NCBI RefSeq assembly: GCF_042665195.1
Contig: NZ_JBHTBW010000009.1
Span: forward strand, 1-61,959
DNA from: Laceyella putida
GTDB taxonomy: Bacteria > Bacillota > Bacilli > Thermoactinomycetales > Thermoactinomycetaceae
Length of the DNA: 61,959 nucleotides
Direction of reading: 5' to 3'
Notes under the pieces: generated by a model
Told to the model about the DNA's origin: nothing
Databases searched by the model: none
What the model saw: the letters and a program-made list of their open reading frames with translations, nothing else
Translations under genes and position numbers: made by a program
Shown: positions 51,869 through 60,262 of the stretch, piece by piece
Position numbering within the stretch: the stretch's first letter is position 1
Layout: each line of letters begins with the position of its first letter

Positions 51869-53566
51869 ATGCATCTTCGCCCACCCTGGGTACCTCTGTC
51901 GAGTCTCCTTTTGACCCTTCTCATGTCCATCCCGTCTGTTCTGCATGCCGCTCCCGACCCATTGACTGAAAAAGAGTACAAACCCCTCCCCCCTGTCATG
52001 CCGAAAGTTCTATCGCAACCGGCAAGCTGGGATGTTCCGTTTCCGACGAGCCCTGTCCTGCACGCGGGACCACCGCAAGCCGCGGGCATGCGACCAGAGC
52101 CGCTCAACGCATTGGACACCTCCATCCGACAGGCGATCAACCAAGGGCATATGCCGGGTGCGGTCTTGCTGGTCGCCCGGCGCGGTGTCATCGTCAAACA
52201 ACAGGCGTATGGCTATGCCGCAAAATATCTCGACCAACAACAAACACCCCTCGCCCATCCCGTGCCCATGGACAATCACACCCTCTTTGATCTCGCTTCA
52301 ATCAGTAAAATCTTCACCACCATCGCCGTGATGAATCTCTATGAAGAAGGCGCGTTTGCGCTGGATGATCCGGTGAGCCGCTACATTCCAGAGTTCGCGC
52401 AAAATGGAAAGGCATCCGTCACCATCAAGCAATTGCTCACGCACACCTCCGGTTTCCGTCCCGGCATCCCCTTGTACACCATGGGCCATAACCGGGACGA
52501 CCGCCTTGCCGAGGTCTTCCGCTACCCGCTCGATCACGCGCCGGGAAGCACCTATGTGTACAGCGATCTCAATATGATTGCCCTGGGAGCCTTGGTCGAA
52601 CGCCTTTCCGGCGAACGGCTCGACCAATATGTGAAAGAGACCGTCACCGGACCGCTCGGCATGAAACATACGATGTATAATCCACCCGCCTGGCTCAAAT
52701 ACCGCACCGCCGCCACGGAATATCAGTCTTCTCCCGACCGGGGACTGGTCTGGGGCGAAGTGCATGACGAAAACGCCGCTTCCCTGGACGGGGTTGCGGG
52801 CCATGCCGGCGTTTTTTCCACTGCGGGCGATCTGGCCAAATTGGCCCATCTCTTTCTGTTGAAAGGGAAATACGGTTCCACCCGCATCCTGGAAGAAAAG
52901 ACGGTGGAGTTGATGGAACACAACTTCAATGCGGACTTCCCCGGAGATGACCACGGGTTGGGCTGGGAGCTGAATCAAGGTTGGTATATGGACGCCTTGG
53001 CCAGTCCATATGCGTTTGGCCATACCGGTTTCACCGGAACTTCACTGGTCATCAATCGCGAACAAAGCACCATCACGATCCTGCTCACCAACCGGGTCCA
53101 CCCGACCCGCCAAACGCCTTCACTCAATCCAGTCAGACGGCAAACGGCCCGCCTTACCGCCGACGCCATCCCTGTGTCGATGCGACAGCCCGCTTGGTTT
53201 GCCGGATACGGTGATCAATTGAACCGCACGCTGACGGCCACGCTCCCTGAGCATACGGGAAAGAGGAAACTCCAATTCTCCACTTGGCACCACATCGAAG
53301 CAGGCGTCGATTTCGGCATCGTGGAAGTTTCAACCGACGGGAATGCTTGGCAGCCCCTCTATTCCTTCACTGGACGCAGCCAGGGTTGGGAACACCCCAG
53401 CTTGCCCCTCCCCGACACCGCTCGTCATGTGCGGTTCCGCTACCAAACCGATGGCTCGGTCAACGGGCGGGGATGGTACGTGGGCAAGCCCGCTCTCGTT
53501 TTCGAAAATGGACATATCCTTCCGCTCCAAGTGACAGGAAGTGAGTGGGAACAAAGAGAATACTAA
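51869..53566 (+). CDS. Secreted serine hydrolase (class C beta-lactamase/PBP-like)
   Basis: 565-aa exported enzyme of the beta-lactamase/D-alanyl-D-alanine-peptidase clan. Signal peptide PWVPLSSLLLTLLMSIPSVL; catalytic SxxK in DLASISKIFTTIAV (about 148), YxN in YVYSDLNMIAL (about 233), and HTGFTG (KTG equivalent, about 386). A C-terminal extension (about 450-565: TWHHIEAGVDFGIVEVSTDG, HVRFRYQTDGSVNGRGWYVG) is a beta-sandwich-like accessory domain. AAAAGGAGGG before ATG. Probably acts on cell wall or extracellular peptide/ester. Esterase alternative possible. Confidence 0.85.
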   Translation: MHLRPPWVPLSSLLLTLLMSIPSVLHAAPDPLTEKEYKPLPPVMPKVLSQPASWDVPFPTSPVLHAGPPQAAGMRPEPLNALDTSIRQAINQGHMPGAVLLVARRGVIVKQQAYGYAAKYLDQQQTPLAHPVPMDNHTLFDLASISKIFTTIAVMNLYEEGAFALDDPVSRYIPEFAQNGKASVTIKQLLTHTSGFRPGIPLYTMGHNRDDRLAEVFRYPLDHAPGSTYVYSDLNMIALGALVERLSGERLDQYVKETVTGPLGMKHTMYNPPAWLKYRTAATEYQSSPDRGLVWGEVHDENAASLDGVAGHAGVFSTAGDLAKLAHLFLLKGKYGSTRILEEKTVELMEHNFNADFPGDDHGLGWELNQGWYMDALASPYAFGHTGFTGTSLVINREQSTITILLTNRVHPTRQTPSLNPVRRQTARLTADAIPVSMRQPAWFAGYGDQLNRTLTATLPEHTGKRKLQFSTWHHIEAGVDFGIVEVSTDGNAWQPLYSFTGRSQGWEHPSLPLPDTARHVRFRYQTDGSVNGRGWYVGKPALVFENGHILPLQVTGSEWEQREY

Positions 53567-53573
53567 ACGAAAA

Positions 53574-53602
53574 CCCCGTTCCCGCATGATAAGGGAAGGG
53601 GG
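53574..53602. terminator. Bidirectional terminator
   Basis: CCCCGTTCCC / GGGAAGGGGG stem between the convergent hydrolase and MFS genes. Confidence 0.65.
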
Positions 53603-53610
53603 CTTCCTTA

Positions 53611-54834
53611 TTAACCGATCTGTTTTTCTTGCACGGGCAAGGAAGGTTCCGCCACGACCGCACTCCGGTACGTCAGCGCAAGCAAGACAAACGATGCCAA
53701 AGCGCCGGCGATCAAATAGAACAACACATGGCCGCCCCACACTTTGATTGACAATCCGCCCAGATAGGGGCCCAACATGCTGCCCAGGCTAAAGTGAACC
53801 GACGCGATCACATTCGCAGTGGGGAGATGACGCGCCGGCAGCAAATCGGCCAAAAACGCCAAACCCATGGAAAAGATCGAGCCAATCATCCCACCGATGA
53901 GGGAAAACGCGATAAACAGGGCCCAGACATTCGACATCAAAAAAGGGATGAGAAACATCCCCACGGCGCCAATACTGCATACCGCCATCAACAAGCGTTT
54001 CCGACCGATTTTGTCACCCAGTATGCCAAGTGGAATCTGGAAGACCAAACTTCCCCACACAAAGGCGGAAATCAGCACCGAAATCCACGATTTGGAGATG
54101 CCCTCGCGCAAACCGATCACCGGGAAGTTGCCCGCCAACGCCGCTTCCAAAAAGCCGTATAAGAGCGCCGGGCACAACGCGACCAAACCGACGCGGTACA
54201 CGGTGGCCACCTGATGTTTCGTCGCTTTGGACTCCCGTTGCTGATCAGTGACCGGGCTTGCCTCTTCTTGCAGCTGAAGGGCCAGACACAAAGTGACGAC
54301 CAAGAGACCCAGCATGGTCCACAATGGGGCATTTTCGCCGAAAACCAACAGGTTCAGCCCAAGCGGCCCCATCCCAAACCCCAACCCATAGGCGAATCCA
54401 TACTGGGAAATGCGTTTCCCCCGTTCACTCTCCAAAGCTGTTGTGGTAATCCATAATTGGGTAGCATAATGAAGAAGGCTATCCCCAATGCCCACAATGA
54501 ACCGGAGGACGCTCCACTCCCAGATGCCGGAGAAGAAAGGCAGGAGCGCCACCGCCAGGGTGGTGATGAACAGTCCGAACAAAACCATCTTCTTGTATCC
54601 GTATCGCCCCACCAGGGACGCGCTGAGCGGAGAAGCGATCAGAATCCCTACATACAACGCCGTGGCACTGAGTCCATTGACATCCGGGCTGACGCCTTGT
54701 TCTTCTAGCAACGTCGTCAACAAAGGAATGAGCAAGCCTTGCGACGCCCCGGTAATGCACACGACCAGAACCAAGATATAAAACCGTTTCTTTGACCATG
54801 ATTGACTCACAGGATCAACCACCTTTTCATACAT
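53611..54834 (-). CDS. MFS transporter
   Basis: Major facilitator secondary transporter, 407 aa, about 12 TM helices. Loop 2-3 motif region SASLVGRYGYKKMVLFG and central loop after TM6; second-half repeat FQIPLGILGDKIGRKRLLM (GxxxDxxGRR type). Start chosen at ATG 54834 (MYEKVVDPVSQSWSKKRF); the frame extends further upstream but overlaps the divergent mscS gene and encodes acidic, non-membrane residues. Substrate unknown; efflux of drugs likely by family resemblance. Confidence 0.85.
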   Translation of the reverse strand: MYEKVVDPVSQSWSKKRFYILVLVVCITGASQGLLIPLLTTLLEEQGVSPDVNGLSATALYVGILIASPLSASLVGRYGYKKMVLFGLFITTLAVALLPFFSGIWEWSVLRFIVGIGDSLLHYATQLWITTTALESERGKRISQYGFAYGLGFGMGPLGLNLLVFGENAPLWTMLGLLVVTLCLALQLQEEASPVTDQQRESKATKHQVATVYRVGLVALCPALLYGFLEAALAGNFPVIGLREGISKSWISVLISAFVWGSLVFQIPLGILGDKIGRKRLLMAVCSIGAVGMFLIPFLMSNVWALFIAFSLIGGMIGSIFSMGLAFLADLLPARHLPTANVIASVHFSLGSMLGPYLGGLSIKVWGGHVLFYLIAGALASFVLLALTYRSAVVAEPSLPVQEKQIG

Positions 54835-54912
54835 ATCCGCAAATGGATTATAGTGGTTGGCGAGAAAATCAGCAATACGAAATAAATGCGACAAAAAACA
54901 GGAGGAACAGCT

Positions 54913-55713
54913 ATGTTCAATCTCTTCCAAATCGGCGGCATCTTCGGTTCCGCCATCAAGATCCTCGTTATCCTCGTTCTGGCTTACATCGCCCATGTCA
55001 TCATCAAAAGAATCATTGTGCGCGCAACCGAATCGAGCAAACGGCTGAATAAAGGCACGCAGCAGCGCATCCACACCATACAGAGTCTTCTGATCAACAT
55101 CGCCTCCTATGTGATCTTCTTCATCGCCTTGGTGTCCATCTTATCCGAATTCGGAATCAACATTTCGGCTCTTCTCGCCAGCGCCGGCGTCTTGGGATTG
55201 GCGATCGGCTTTGGCGCCAAGGACCTGGTCAGCGATATCGTCACCGGCTTCTTTATGTTGCTGGAAGACCAAGTCCATGTGGGGGAAGAGATCACCGTTA
55301 ACGGCTACAGCGGCACCGTGGAGCACGTGGGTCTGCGTACCTTGCAATTGCGCTCGACCAATGGAGACCTTCATTTCCTTTTGAATCGTGACATCAAATC
55401 ACTCACCAACCACTCTCGCGGTGTGATGCAAGCCACAGTGGACCTCCCGTTGCCCGCAGACATCGACGTGGAGCAAGTGATCAAATTCCTGGAACAAGAA
55501 TGCCAAAAGATGAAACAACGCATTCCCGCCATTGTCGAAGGCCCGAAAGTCTTGGGTGTGGAAAACATGAATGCCACCGAAACAATCATTCGCATCAATG
55601 CCCGAACCGAAAACGGGGAACAGGCCAACGTCGAACGGGAAATGCGCAAAGACCTGAAAAAAGCATTGGATCAAACGGCATTCGGCAAACTCAAACCATC
55701 CCATGCCGAATAA
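54913..55713 (+). CDS. Small-conductance mechanosensitive channel (MscS family)
   Basis: Tension-gated channel protecting from osmotic downshock, 266 aa, similar in size to Bacillus YkuT. TM1 (KILVILVLAYIAHVII), TM2, and pore helix TM3 (ISALLASAGVLGLAIGFGAK) followed by DLVSDIVTGFFMLLEDQVHV and GYSGTVEHVGLRTLQLR of the beta domain. AGGAGGAACAGCT precedes ATG. Divergent from the MFS gene. Confidence 0.92.
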   Translation: MFNLFQIGGIFGSAIKILVILVLAYIAHVIIKRIIVRATESSKRLNKGTQQRIHTIQSLLINIASYVIFFIALVSILSEFGINISALLASAGVLGLAIGFGAKDLVSDIVTGFFMLLEDQVHVGEEITVNGYSGTVEHVGLRTLQLRSTNGDLHFLLNRDIKSLTNHSRGVMQATVDLPLPADIDVEQVIKFLEQECQKMKQRIPAIVEGPKVLGVENMNATETIIRINARTENGEQANVEREMRKDLKKALDQTAFGKLKPSHAE

Positions 55714-55750
55714 AAGAATCCCTTAATCGACTGAAATGCAAAATGAATAG

Positions 55751-55798
55751 AAAAAAACTCTTCCTTTATTTATATGAACACAAAGGAAGAGTTTTTTT
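55751..55798 (+). terminator. Terminator of mscS-type gene
   Basis: AAAAAAACTCTTCCTTT / AAAGGAAGAGTTTTTTT hairpin. Confidence 0.85.
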
Positions 55799-55861
55799 GG
55801 CAGAGGGAGTTACGCACTTCCTGCGCTTCGCTGCCTCCTATTTTTTTACGACTTTTCTATA

Positions 55862-56272
55862 TTGTTCACTGTGTTTGTTATTACCTTTTTTGGATTCAAT
55901 AGTCACACATATGCATGGTCGGAGAGTTGGACCGGAACCTGGCCAGATCAAACACCTTGCGCCAACGATGCGAGAACGGTTCATTCAGCCAGAATTGACG
56001 CCGATTCTGTTATTGAATTGCGCTATAGTCCTTCCTGTGAAACGACTTGGGCAAGAATAACCGCAAATTATCCCCATGAACCGAGTGTGCGCGGATTAGG
56101 CAAAGCGCGGATCGTTCGCAACAGCGACGGACGGAGCTATGAATGCGAATTAAGAGGTGGCCAATCCGTTTGTTGGACTCTTCAGGAAAACGACCACAAC
56201 GTTACGTCCTACGCGTGGGGATTGCATGACGATGGGTCATATTTTAGTGAAGCAAGAACAGCATCATACTAA
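55862..56272 (+). CDS. Small secreted DUF2690-like protein, start uncertain
   Basis: 136-aa frame beginning with a hydrophobic export segment (FTVFVITFFGFNSHTYA) and then a Cys-containing extracellular domain: SPSCETTWARI, RSYECELRGGQSVCW. This resembles DUF2690 proteins of Gram-positive secretomes. The start codon is a TTG without a ribosome site, and the hydrophobic run begins abruptly, so the 5' end may be lost. Next to an SH3-type secreted-protein pseudogene, this region looks degraded. Confidence 0.5.
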   Translation: MFTVFVITFFGFNSHTYAWSESWTGTWPDQTPCANDARTVHSARIDADSVIELRYSPSCETTWARITANYPHEPSVRGLGKARIVRNSDGRSYECELRGGQSVCWTLQENDHNVTSYAWGLHDDGSYFSEARTASY

Positions 56273-56321
56273 AAATCAGCTTGATAGTGGCATATTAACA
56301 TTTTTGAGGAGGTTCAACTTT

Positions 56322-56515
56322 ATGCTTGAGAAATTAGCTCTTGGGTAACATCCCTGGGTTTGGCTTTCTCCGCTTTGTTGGTGCCTGAATCAGTAACCTT
56401 TGCTGATGTATATGATAAATACCCAGTCAATGCCAATTTGAACATTCGCACTGGTCCGGGTACGTGCTATGGCATCGTTGAAACGTTCAGTATCTTTTAC
56501 TCAGGCTCCTCTTTT
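56322..56515 (+). pseudogene. Secreted SH3b-domain protein, frameshifted and truncated
   Basis: AGGAGG-preceded ATG reads MLEKLALG then stops; a frame shift near 56345 restores VTSLGLAFSALLVPESVTFA, a signal peptide, then YPVNANLNIRTGPGTCYGIV, an SH3b motif (LNIRTGPG). It then ends without the second half of the domain, so at least two lesions. Possibly a cell-wall-binding secreted protein formerly. Confidence 0.65.
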
Positions 56516-56576
56516 TTATTCATATTTAATATAATGAGATTATTACCAATTGCTCTGCAAAGGGGGAAACAGGCAC

Positions 56577-56792
56577 ATGTATCATATGACCGTTTACGAT
56601 GGCAATGGCCAAGTGTTGATCGACCAAGCATTGGAAGCCGCGACGGATGACGCCGCCAAACAAATGGCTTTCCATCTGTTGCGTGAAAAGGGATATGAGG
56701 CCATGCCGCATCGCGTGTTTCATCGGGCGGGTCGCCTCGTTTCGTTTAAACCGCATCAATTTGACACGAAAACAGGCAAGGCCACATCCTGA
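56577..56792 (+). CDS. YhzD-like small protein
   Basis: 71-aa protein with YHMTVYDGNGQVLIDQALEA, then DDAAKQMAFHLLREKGYEAM and HRVFHRAGRLVSF. Resembles Bacillus YhzD-family proteins (about 60-70 aa, unknown function, sporulation-associated in some data). AAGGGGG 11 nt before ATG 56577; ATG 56586 is alternative. Terminator lies after it, duplicated around repeat copy D. Confidence 0.7.
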   Translation: MYHMTVYDGNGQVLIDQALEAATDDAAKQMAFHLLREKGYEAMPHRVFHRAGRLVSFKPHQFDTKTGKATS

Positions 56793-56805
56793 CGCGCACA
56801 CAAAG

Positions 56806-56829
56806 AAGATCCCCCGCCAACGGGGATCT
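56806..56829 (+). terminator. Terminator, first copy of a 24-bp duplication
   Basis: AAGATCCCCCGCCAACGGGG plus ATCT forms a hairpin; identical 24 bp recur at 57050-57073 beyond repeat copy D. Confidence 0.7.
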
Positions 56830-56837
56830 CAGGATAA

Positions 56838-57041
56838 TGACAAAGCCTAGAGAAGGAAGATTTTTGAAAGCGGAGTGACTGGGAGCTGTGAAACAAGCGG
56901 AGTGCCGAACGGAGGAGGGCAGCGGGCAACACTAAGAACGACAGTGACTTTGCCCGCGCCGGAGTTCGGCGACGGAGCTACTTCCTGATAAAGCGACCAA
57001 GGAACGCAGACTCAAAAATCGACTCCGGGGCCACTTTGTCA
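56838..57041. repeat. Interspersed repeat, copy D
   Basis: 204 bp with terminal inverted repeats TGACAAAG (56838-56845) and CTTTGTCA (57034-57041), shared neighbouring AGGATAA, and internal blocks GAAGGAAGATTTTTG, GGGCAACACTAAGAACGACAG, CGCCGGAGTTCGGCGACGG, GACTCAAAAATCGACTCCGGGG also found in copies A-C. Flanked by a 24-bp direct duplication of a terminator hairpin. Confidence 0.85.
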
Positions 57042-57049
57042 GCAGCCTC

Positions 57050-57073
57050 AAGATCCCCCGCCAACGGGGATCT
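57050..57073 (+). terminator. Terminator, second copy of the 24-bp duplication
   Basis: Identical to 56806-56829. The following 430 bp to 57503 contain no gene; 57200-57370 is AT-rich, then a GC-rich leader precedes the protease gene. Confidence 0.6.
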
Positions 57074-57503
57074 TTCCCTTTGTCGCGGCTACCCACAATG
57101 CACGGTCGAATCATAAAGCGCCTGCTCCCCCATGCCCGACGGCCCCATCACGAAGATCCGCGCCGACCAAAAGAAAACGTCCCCTGCCGCCCACCTCATC
57201 TTCAATCCGATTTTTATTGACTATTCAAAATAATATCATTCACCAAGATAAAAAATCCCCTAATAAACAAACAACCTTTTATATAAATAGATATGACACA
57301 AAAAAGTTGATTAATAATCAAATATTAAGATTGTAAATATTTTTGTCTCTATTTATAATATTCACAGAGTAGACATTCGGTCCCAAGAAATCCACTTTAT
57401 GGAACCGTGTGACGCGCGGGGATTGCTTGGTGTAGCTTGAGCCCACCAAGAAGATCTGGCCATCCGTCAGATCCGTGTCAAAACCTACAAAGGAGTTCGA
57501 TCC

Positions 57504-58448
57504 ATGCTGATCAAAAAACGAATGTTTTCTGCTGCTGTTGCCCTTTCGTTTTTGTGCTCCATCACATTCCCTTTCAGTGGGTACGCCGTCGATGCCACTT
57601 CGGCGGCGACAGTGTCTCCCCACACCCCCGTTTCCAACAAAGGGAGAACCGTCCATCCCGTCAAACAAGACAAAGACATGGTCAAACAACGCTTTGGCGC
57701 TTACACCAAAGGGCACAGGGGCACCCAAGAGCGGATCTACCTTGATGCGCCCGCGAATGAAGCCAAACCCCAACGTAATGCGCATACCGAATCCGTCATC
57801 GGCTCGGATAACCGCACGCGTGTGACCGACACCGCTTCCTATCCTTACAGCGCCATCGTACATATCGTCAGCGATATCGGCGGATGCACCGGCTGGCTCA
57901 TCGGGCCGGATACCGTGGCCACCGCCGGGCATTGCATTTATGATCCAAACAATAATAAATGGGCTTCCTCCGCCACGGTCTATCCCGGACGCGACGGAGA
58001 CAGCCTTCCCTATGGTTCCGCCAATGGGGTGGAATTCTTCTCCGTATCCGGGTGGGTGCAAAATGGAGATTCCAACTATGATTACGGCGCCATCAAACTG
58101 GACAAGGACATCGGAAACGCCACCGGTTGGTTCGGTTACCGTTACCAATCGGGTTCCTTGAACGGCACAGCGGAAAACATCAGCGGATATCCCGGTGACA
58201 AAACATACGGAACCCAATGGCAACATGCCGATCAAATTCGCGAAACCCAAACATACAAACTGCTTTACGCAAACGACACTTATGGTGGCCAAAGCGGTTC
58301 GCCCGTCTACCAAAACAGCTACTCCGATTGCGGCACCTGCGCCATCGCCATCCACACCAATGGCGTCTACGGCGGTTCCAGCTATAACCGGGGGACACGG
58401 ATCACCCAAGAAGTTTACAATAACTTGAATACTTGGAAGGCACAATAA
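57504..58448 (+). CDS. Secreted glutamyl-endopeptidase-like serine protease
   Basis: Trypsin-fold extracellular protease of the V8/BLase (S1B) type, 314 aa with signal peptide (KKRMFSAAVALSFLCS) and pro-region. Catalytic His in TVATAGHCIYD (about 140), Asp in YDYGAIKLD (about 195), Ser in YGGQSGSPVYQ (about 265); GCTGWLIGP marks mature-core beta strands. Mature part begins about residue 95 (SVIGSDNRTRV). AAAGGAG before ATG. Followed by a lipoprotein gene 57 bp later. Confidence 0.93.
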   Translation: MLIKKRMFSAAVALSFLCSITFPFSGYAVDATSAATVSPHTPVSNKGRTVHPVKQDKDMVKQRFGAYTKGHRGTQERIYLDAPANEAKPQRNAHTESVIGSDNRTRVTDTASYPYSAIVHIVSDIGGCTGWLIGPDTVATAGHCIYDPNNNKWASSATVYPGRDGDSLPYGSANGVEFFSVSGWVQNGDSNYDYGAIKLDKDIGNATGWFGYRYQSGSLNGTAENISGYPGDKTYGTQWQHADQIRETQTYKLLYANDTYGGQSGSPVYQNSYSDCGTCAIAIHTNGVYGGSSYNRGTRITQEVYNNLNTWKAQ

Positions 58449-58453
58449 CGTCT

Positions 58454-58490
58454 ATAAAGATAGAGGGGGGTTCCTCTCTATCTTTTTCGT
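58454..58490 (+). terminator. Terminator of protease gene
   Basis: AAAGATAGAGG / CCTCTCTATCTTTTT hairpin. Confidence 0.8.
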
Positions 58491-58505
58491 TGAAGGAGGG
58501 TCATC

Positions 58506-58892
58506 ATGAACCGCTCACGCATCTCCATCTTCCTCATTTCCGTGCTTTCGCTCGGCCTGATGGTCAGCGGCGGATGCAACAACGCCCTGGGCGATGAACC
58601 GCCTGATTCCCAACCGGTGCAGCGCGTCACCATCACCGGCACCGTCACCGATCCGGCGGGCCATCCCTTGCCCGGGGTCTTGGTCACCCCGGAGCCAGCT
58701 GACAAAACGAGTGGTCCCATCCCCGAGATCGCCATCTACACAGACAAAGACGGACACTTCTCTTGGACGGTTCCCAGCGGCACCTATGACTTCGTCTTCC
58801 ACAAACCCAGCTATGTCACACACAAAGTGCGGGTTGACGCGCGTCCGGGCAAAACCGTGCCCCACTTGAAGGTGCGGCTCAAACCGAGTTAA
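58506..58892 (+). CDS. Lipoprotein with carboxypeptidase-regulatory-like domain (copy 1)
   Basis: 128-aa lipoprotein: signal ISIFLISVLSLGLMVSGGC, lipobox SGGC, then a beta-sandwich CarboxypepD_reg-like fold: ITGTVTDPAGHPLPGVLVTP, YTDKDGHFSWTVPSGTYDF, HKPSYVTHKV. GAAGGAGG before ATG. Unknown role; surface anchor or binding domain. A paralogue lies at 60263-60658 and a shorter one between, with an IS605-type element inserted between them. Confidence 0.8.
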   Translation: MNRSRISIFLISVLSLGLMVSGGCNNALGDEPPDSQPVQRVTITGTVTDPAGHPLPGVLVTPEPADKTSGPIPEIAIYTDKDGHFSWTVPSGTYDFVFHKPSYVTHKVRVDARPGKTVPHLKVRLKPS

Positions 58893-58973
58893 ACCATGAC
58901 AAAGGTCCCCGATTCCGACGTTTTTTGGAACCAGGGACCTGTTTATTTTTTTATATCAATGCGAGCGAGAAAA

Positions 58974-58994
58974 CCCCTAGCTTCAGCTATGGGG
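58974..58994. repeat. IS605-type left-end hairpin
   Basis: CCCCTAGCTTCAGCTATGGGG, subterminal hairpin at the start of the RHH-TnpB element. Confidence 0.65.
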
Positions 58995-59024
58995 ATGAGA
59001 GCGAGCGTCGGACGAGGGAGGGTT

Positions 59025-59177
59025 TTAACCCTCTCGTAAGTCCGATAATTTTTGTAAATATTCTTTGACTAACTTCTCAATAATCTTGCTAGCATCTGTA
59101 TTCTCTTTAACAGCTTGTAGCTTTAATTGCTTAATCACTTCTTCATCTAAAGAAGTGGTAAATTTCTTTCGTGCCAT
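59025..59177 (-). CDS. Ribbon-helix-helix (CopG-like) protein of the IS605-type element
   Basis: 50-aa RHH DNA-binding protein, below usual annotation length: MARKKFTTSLDEEVIKQLKL, then KENTDASKIIEKLVKEYLQK. First strand and two helices are complete. AGGAGG 8 nt before ATG. It is transcribed divergently from the TnpB fragment in the same element; such RHH genes are known partners of some TnpB-only transposons and probably control tnpB expression. Confidence 0.85.
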   Translation of the reverse strand: MARKKFTTSLDEEVIKQLKLQAVKENTDASKIIEKLVKEYLQKLSDLREG

Positions 59178-59192
59178 TATTTTTCCTCCTTT

Positions 59193-59666
59193 TTGCAACG
59201 AATCCTATCACGCCGTCAAAAAGGCGGTTCCAATTGGAACAAAGCACGGGTCAAGGTTTCTGGAATCCACGAAAAGATCGTTAATGCTAGACATGATTTT
59301 CTACATAAACTGTCTACCAAACTGATTCGCGAAAACCAAGTCATCTGTCTGGAAGACTTACAGGTAAAAAACATGATTAAAAACCACAACGTAGCTAAAT
59401 CAATTACCGATGCGTCATGGTCTGAATTTGTATCCATGTTGGAGTATAAGGCTAAATGGTATGGAAGAATCATTGTCAAAGTCGGAAAAACTTTTCCATC
59501 TAGCCAACTATGTTCCAACTGTGGTTACAGAAACAAGGAAGTAAAAAGTCTCAACCTCAGACAGTGGACATGCCCAGAGTGTCACACAAACCATGACAGA
59601 GATATCAACGCATCGATAAACATTTTACAAGAAGGTTTAAGACTCTGCGCTGGGCTGGCGGTCTAA
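59193..59666 (+). pseudogene. TnpB C-terminal half (IS605 OrfB)
   Basis: 157-aa remnant of an RNA-guided TnpB nuclease (normally about 370-400). Keeps the RuvC-II Glu (VICLEDLQVKNMIKNH), zinc ribbon (CSNCGYRNKEVKS, CPECHTNHD) and RuvC-III Asp (DRDINASINILQEG), but the N-terminal half with the RuvC-I Asp is missing; coding begins at RRQKGGSNWNKARVK immediately after the RHH promoter region. Inactive as nuclease. Closely similar to the relic at 10561-11189. Confidence 0.85.
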
Positions 59667-59667
59667 G

Positions 59668-59737
59668 CTTGGTTAAGTTCCCTTCGGTGGAAGGGAACTT
59701 AACCAAGAATCCCCTGCCTTTAGGCATTGGGAGTAGT
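59668..59737 (+). ncRNA. IS605-type right end with possible omega-RNA stem
   Basis: Perfect 15-bp stem CTTGGTTAAGTTCCC / GGGAACTTAACCAAG (59668-59707) just after the tnpB stop, then right-end hairpin CCTGCCTTTAGGCATTGGG ending near TCAA (59737). In TnpB elements the 3' tnpB end plus right end is transcribed as the guide (omega) RNA; here inferred from position and structure only. Confidence 0.5.
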
Positions 59738-60028
59738 CAAGTGAGTCCGTATGGAATGGGATATGAGACCAGATATGATTTTACCCATGATATATTATAC
59801 AATCTTTCATATAACTTCTTATATTCATCTTCATATGGCTTTTGCTGTCACTCTTTCACTCCACACCCATTTGCAAATGCAACCCTCGTCTACAGACAGG
59901 ACACAGCAAAATCGCGACTCGTAGAAAAACAACACATCCCGCAGAGAGACCGATCCACCAGCAAACTCAAAACAATAAGACTGCCAAACGATCAGATTAT
60001 TTCTTGCTTAGGGAGGTTAAGACTACGA

Positions 60029-60199
60029 ATGAAGAAAAAATTCATCATCAGCCTCGCCCTTGTTTCCGCTTTGACGGCGGGATGCAAGGGCAAAGAAGAA
60101 TTTGTGGCATTCGGCCAAGCGGTCGATGCGAACCACATGAGCCAATGCCTTGCCGAACATGGGATCAAATACCATGTGAAAGGGAACGATCAGATTTGA
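60029..60199 (+). CDS. Small lipoprotein, 56 aa
   Basis: MKKKFIISLALVSALTAGCK: signal and lipobox LTAGC, then a short polar tail (EEFVAFGQAVDANHMSQCLA). GGGAGG 12 nt before ATG. No family recognised. Same strand, 60 bp before the next lipoprotein gene; the 290 bp between the TnpB relic and this gene show no other ORF. Confidence 0.55.
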   Translation: MKKKFIISLALVSALTAGCKGKEEFVAFGQAVDANHMSQCLAEHGIKYHVKGNDQI

Positions 60200-60262
60200 A
60201 AGAAGCCGTAAGTTTTTGCAGTTAAACACACATTCCATCGGTTTAGCCAAGGAGGAACAACC

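Noticed and set aside
54835..55074. Acidic N-terminal extension of the MFS frame
   Set aside because: Overlaps the divergent mscS-type gene and lacks membrane character.
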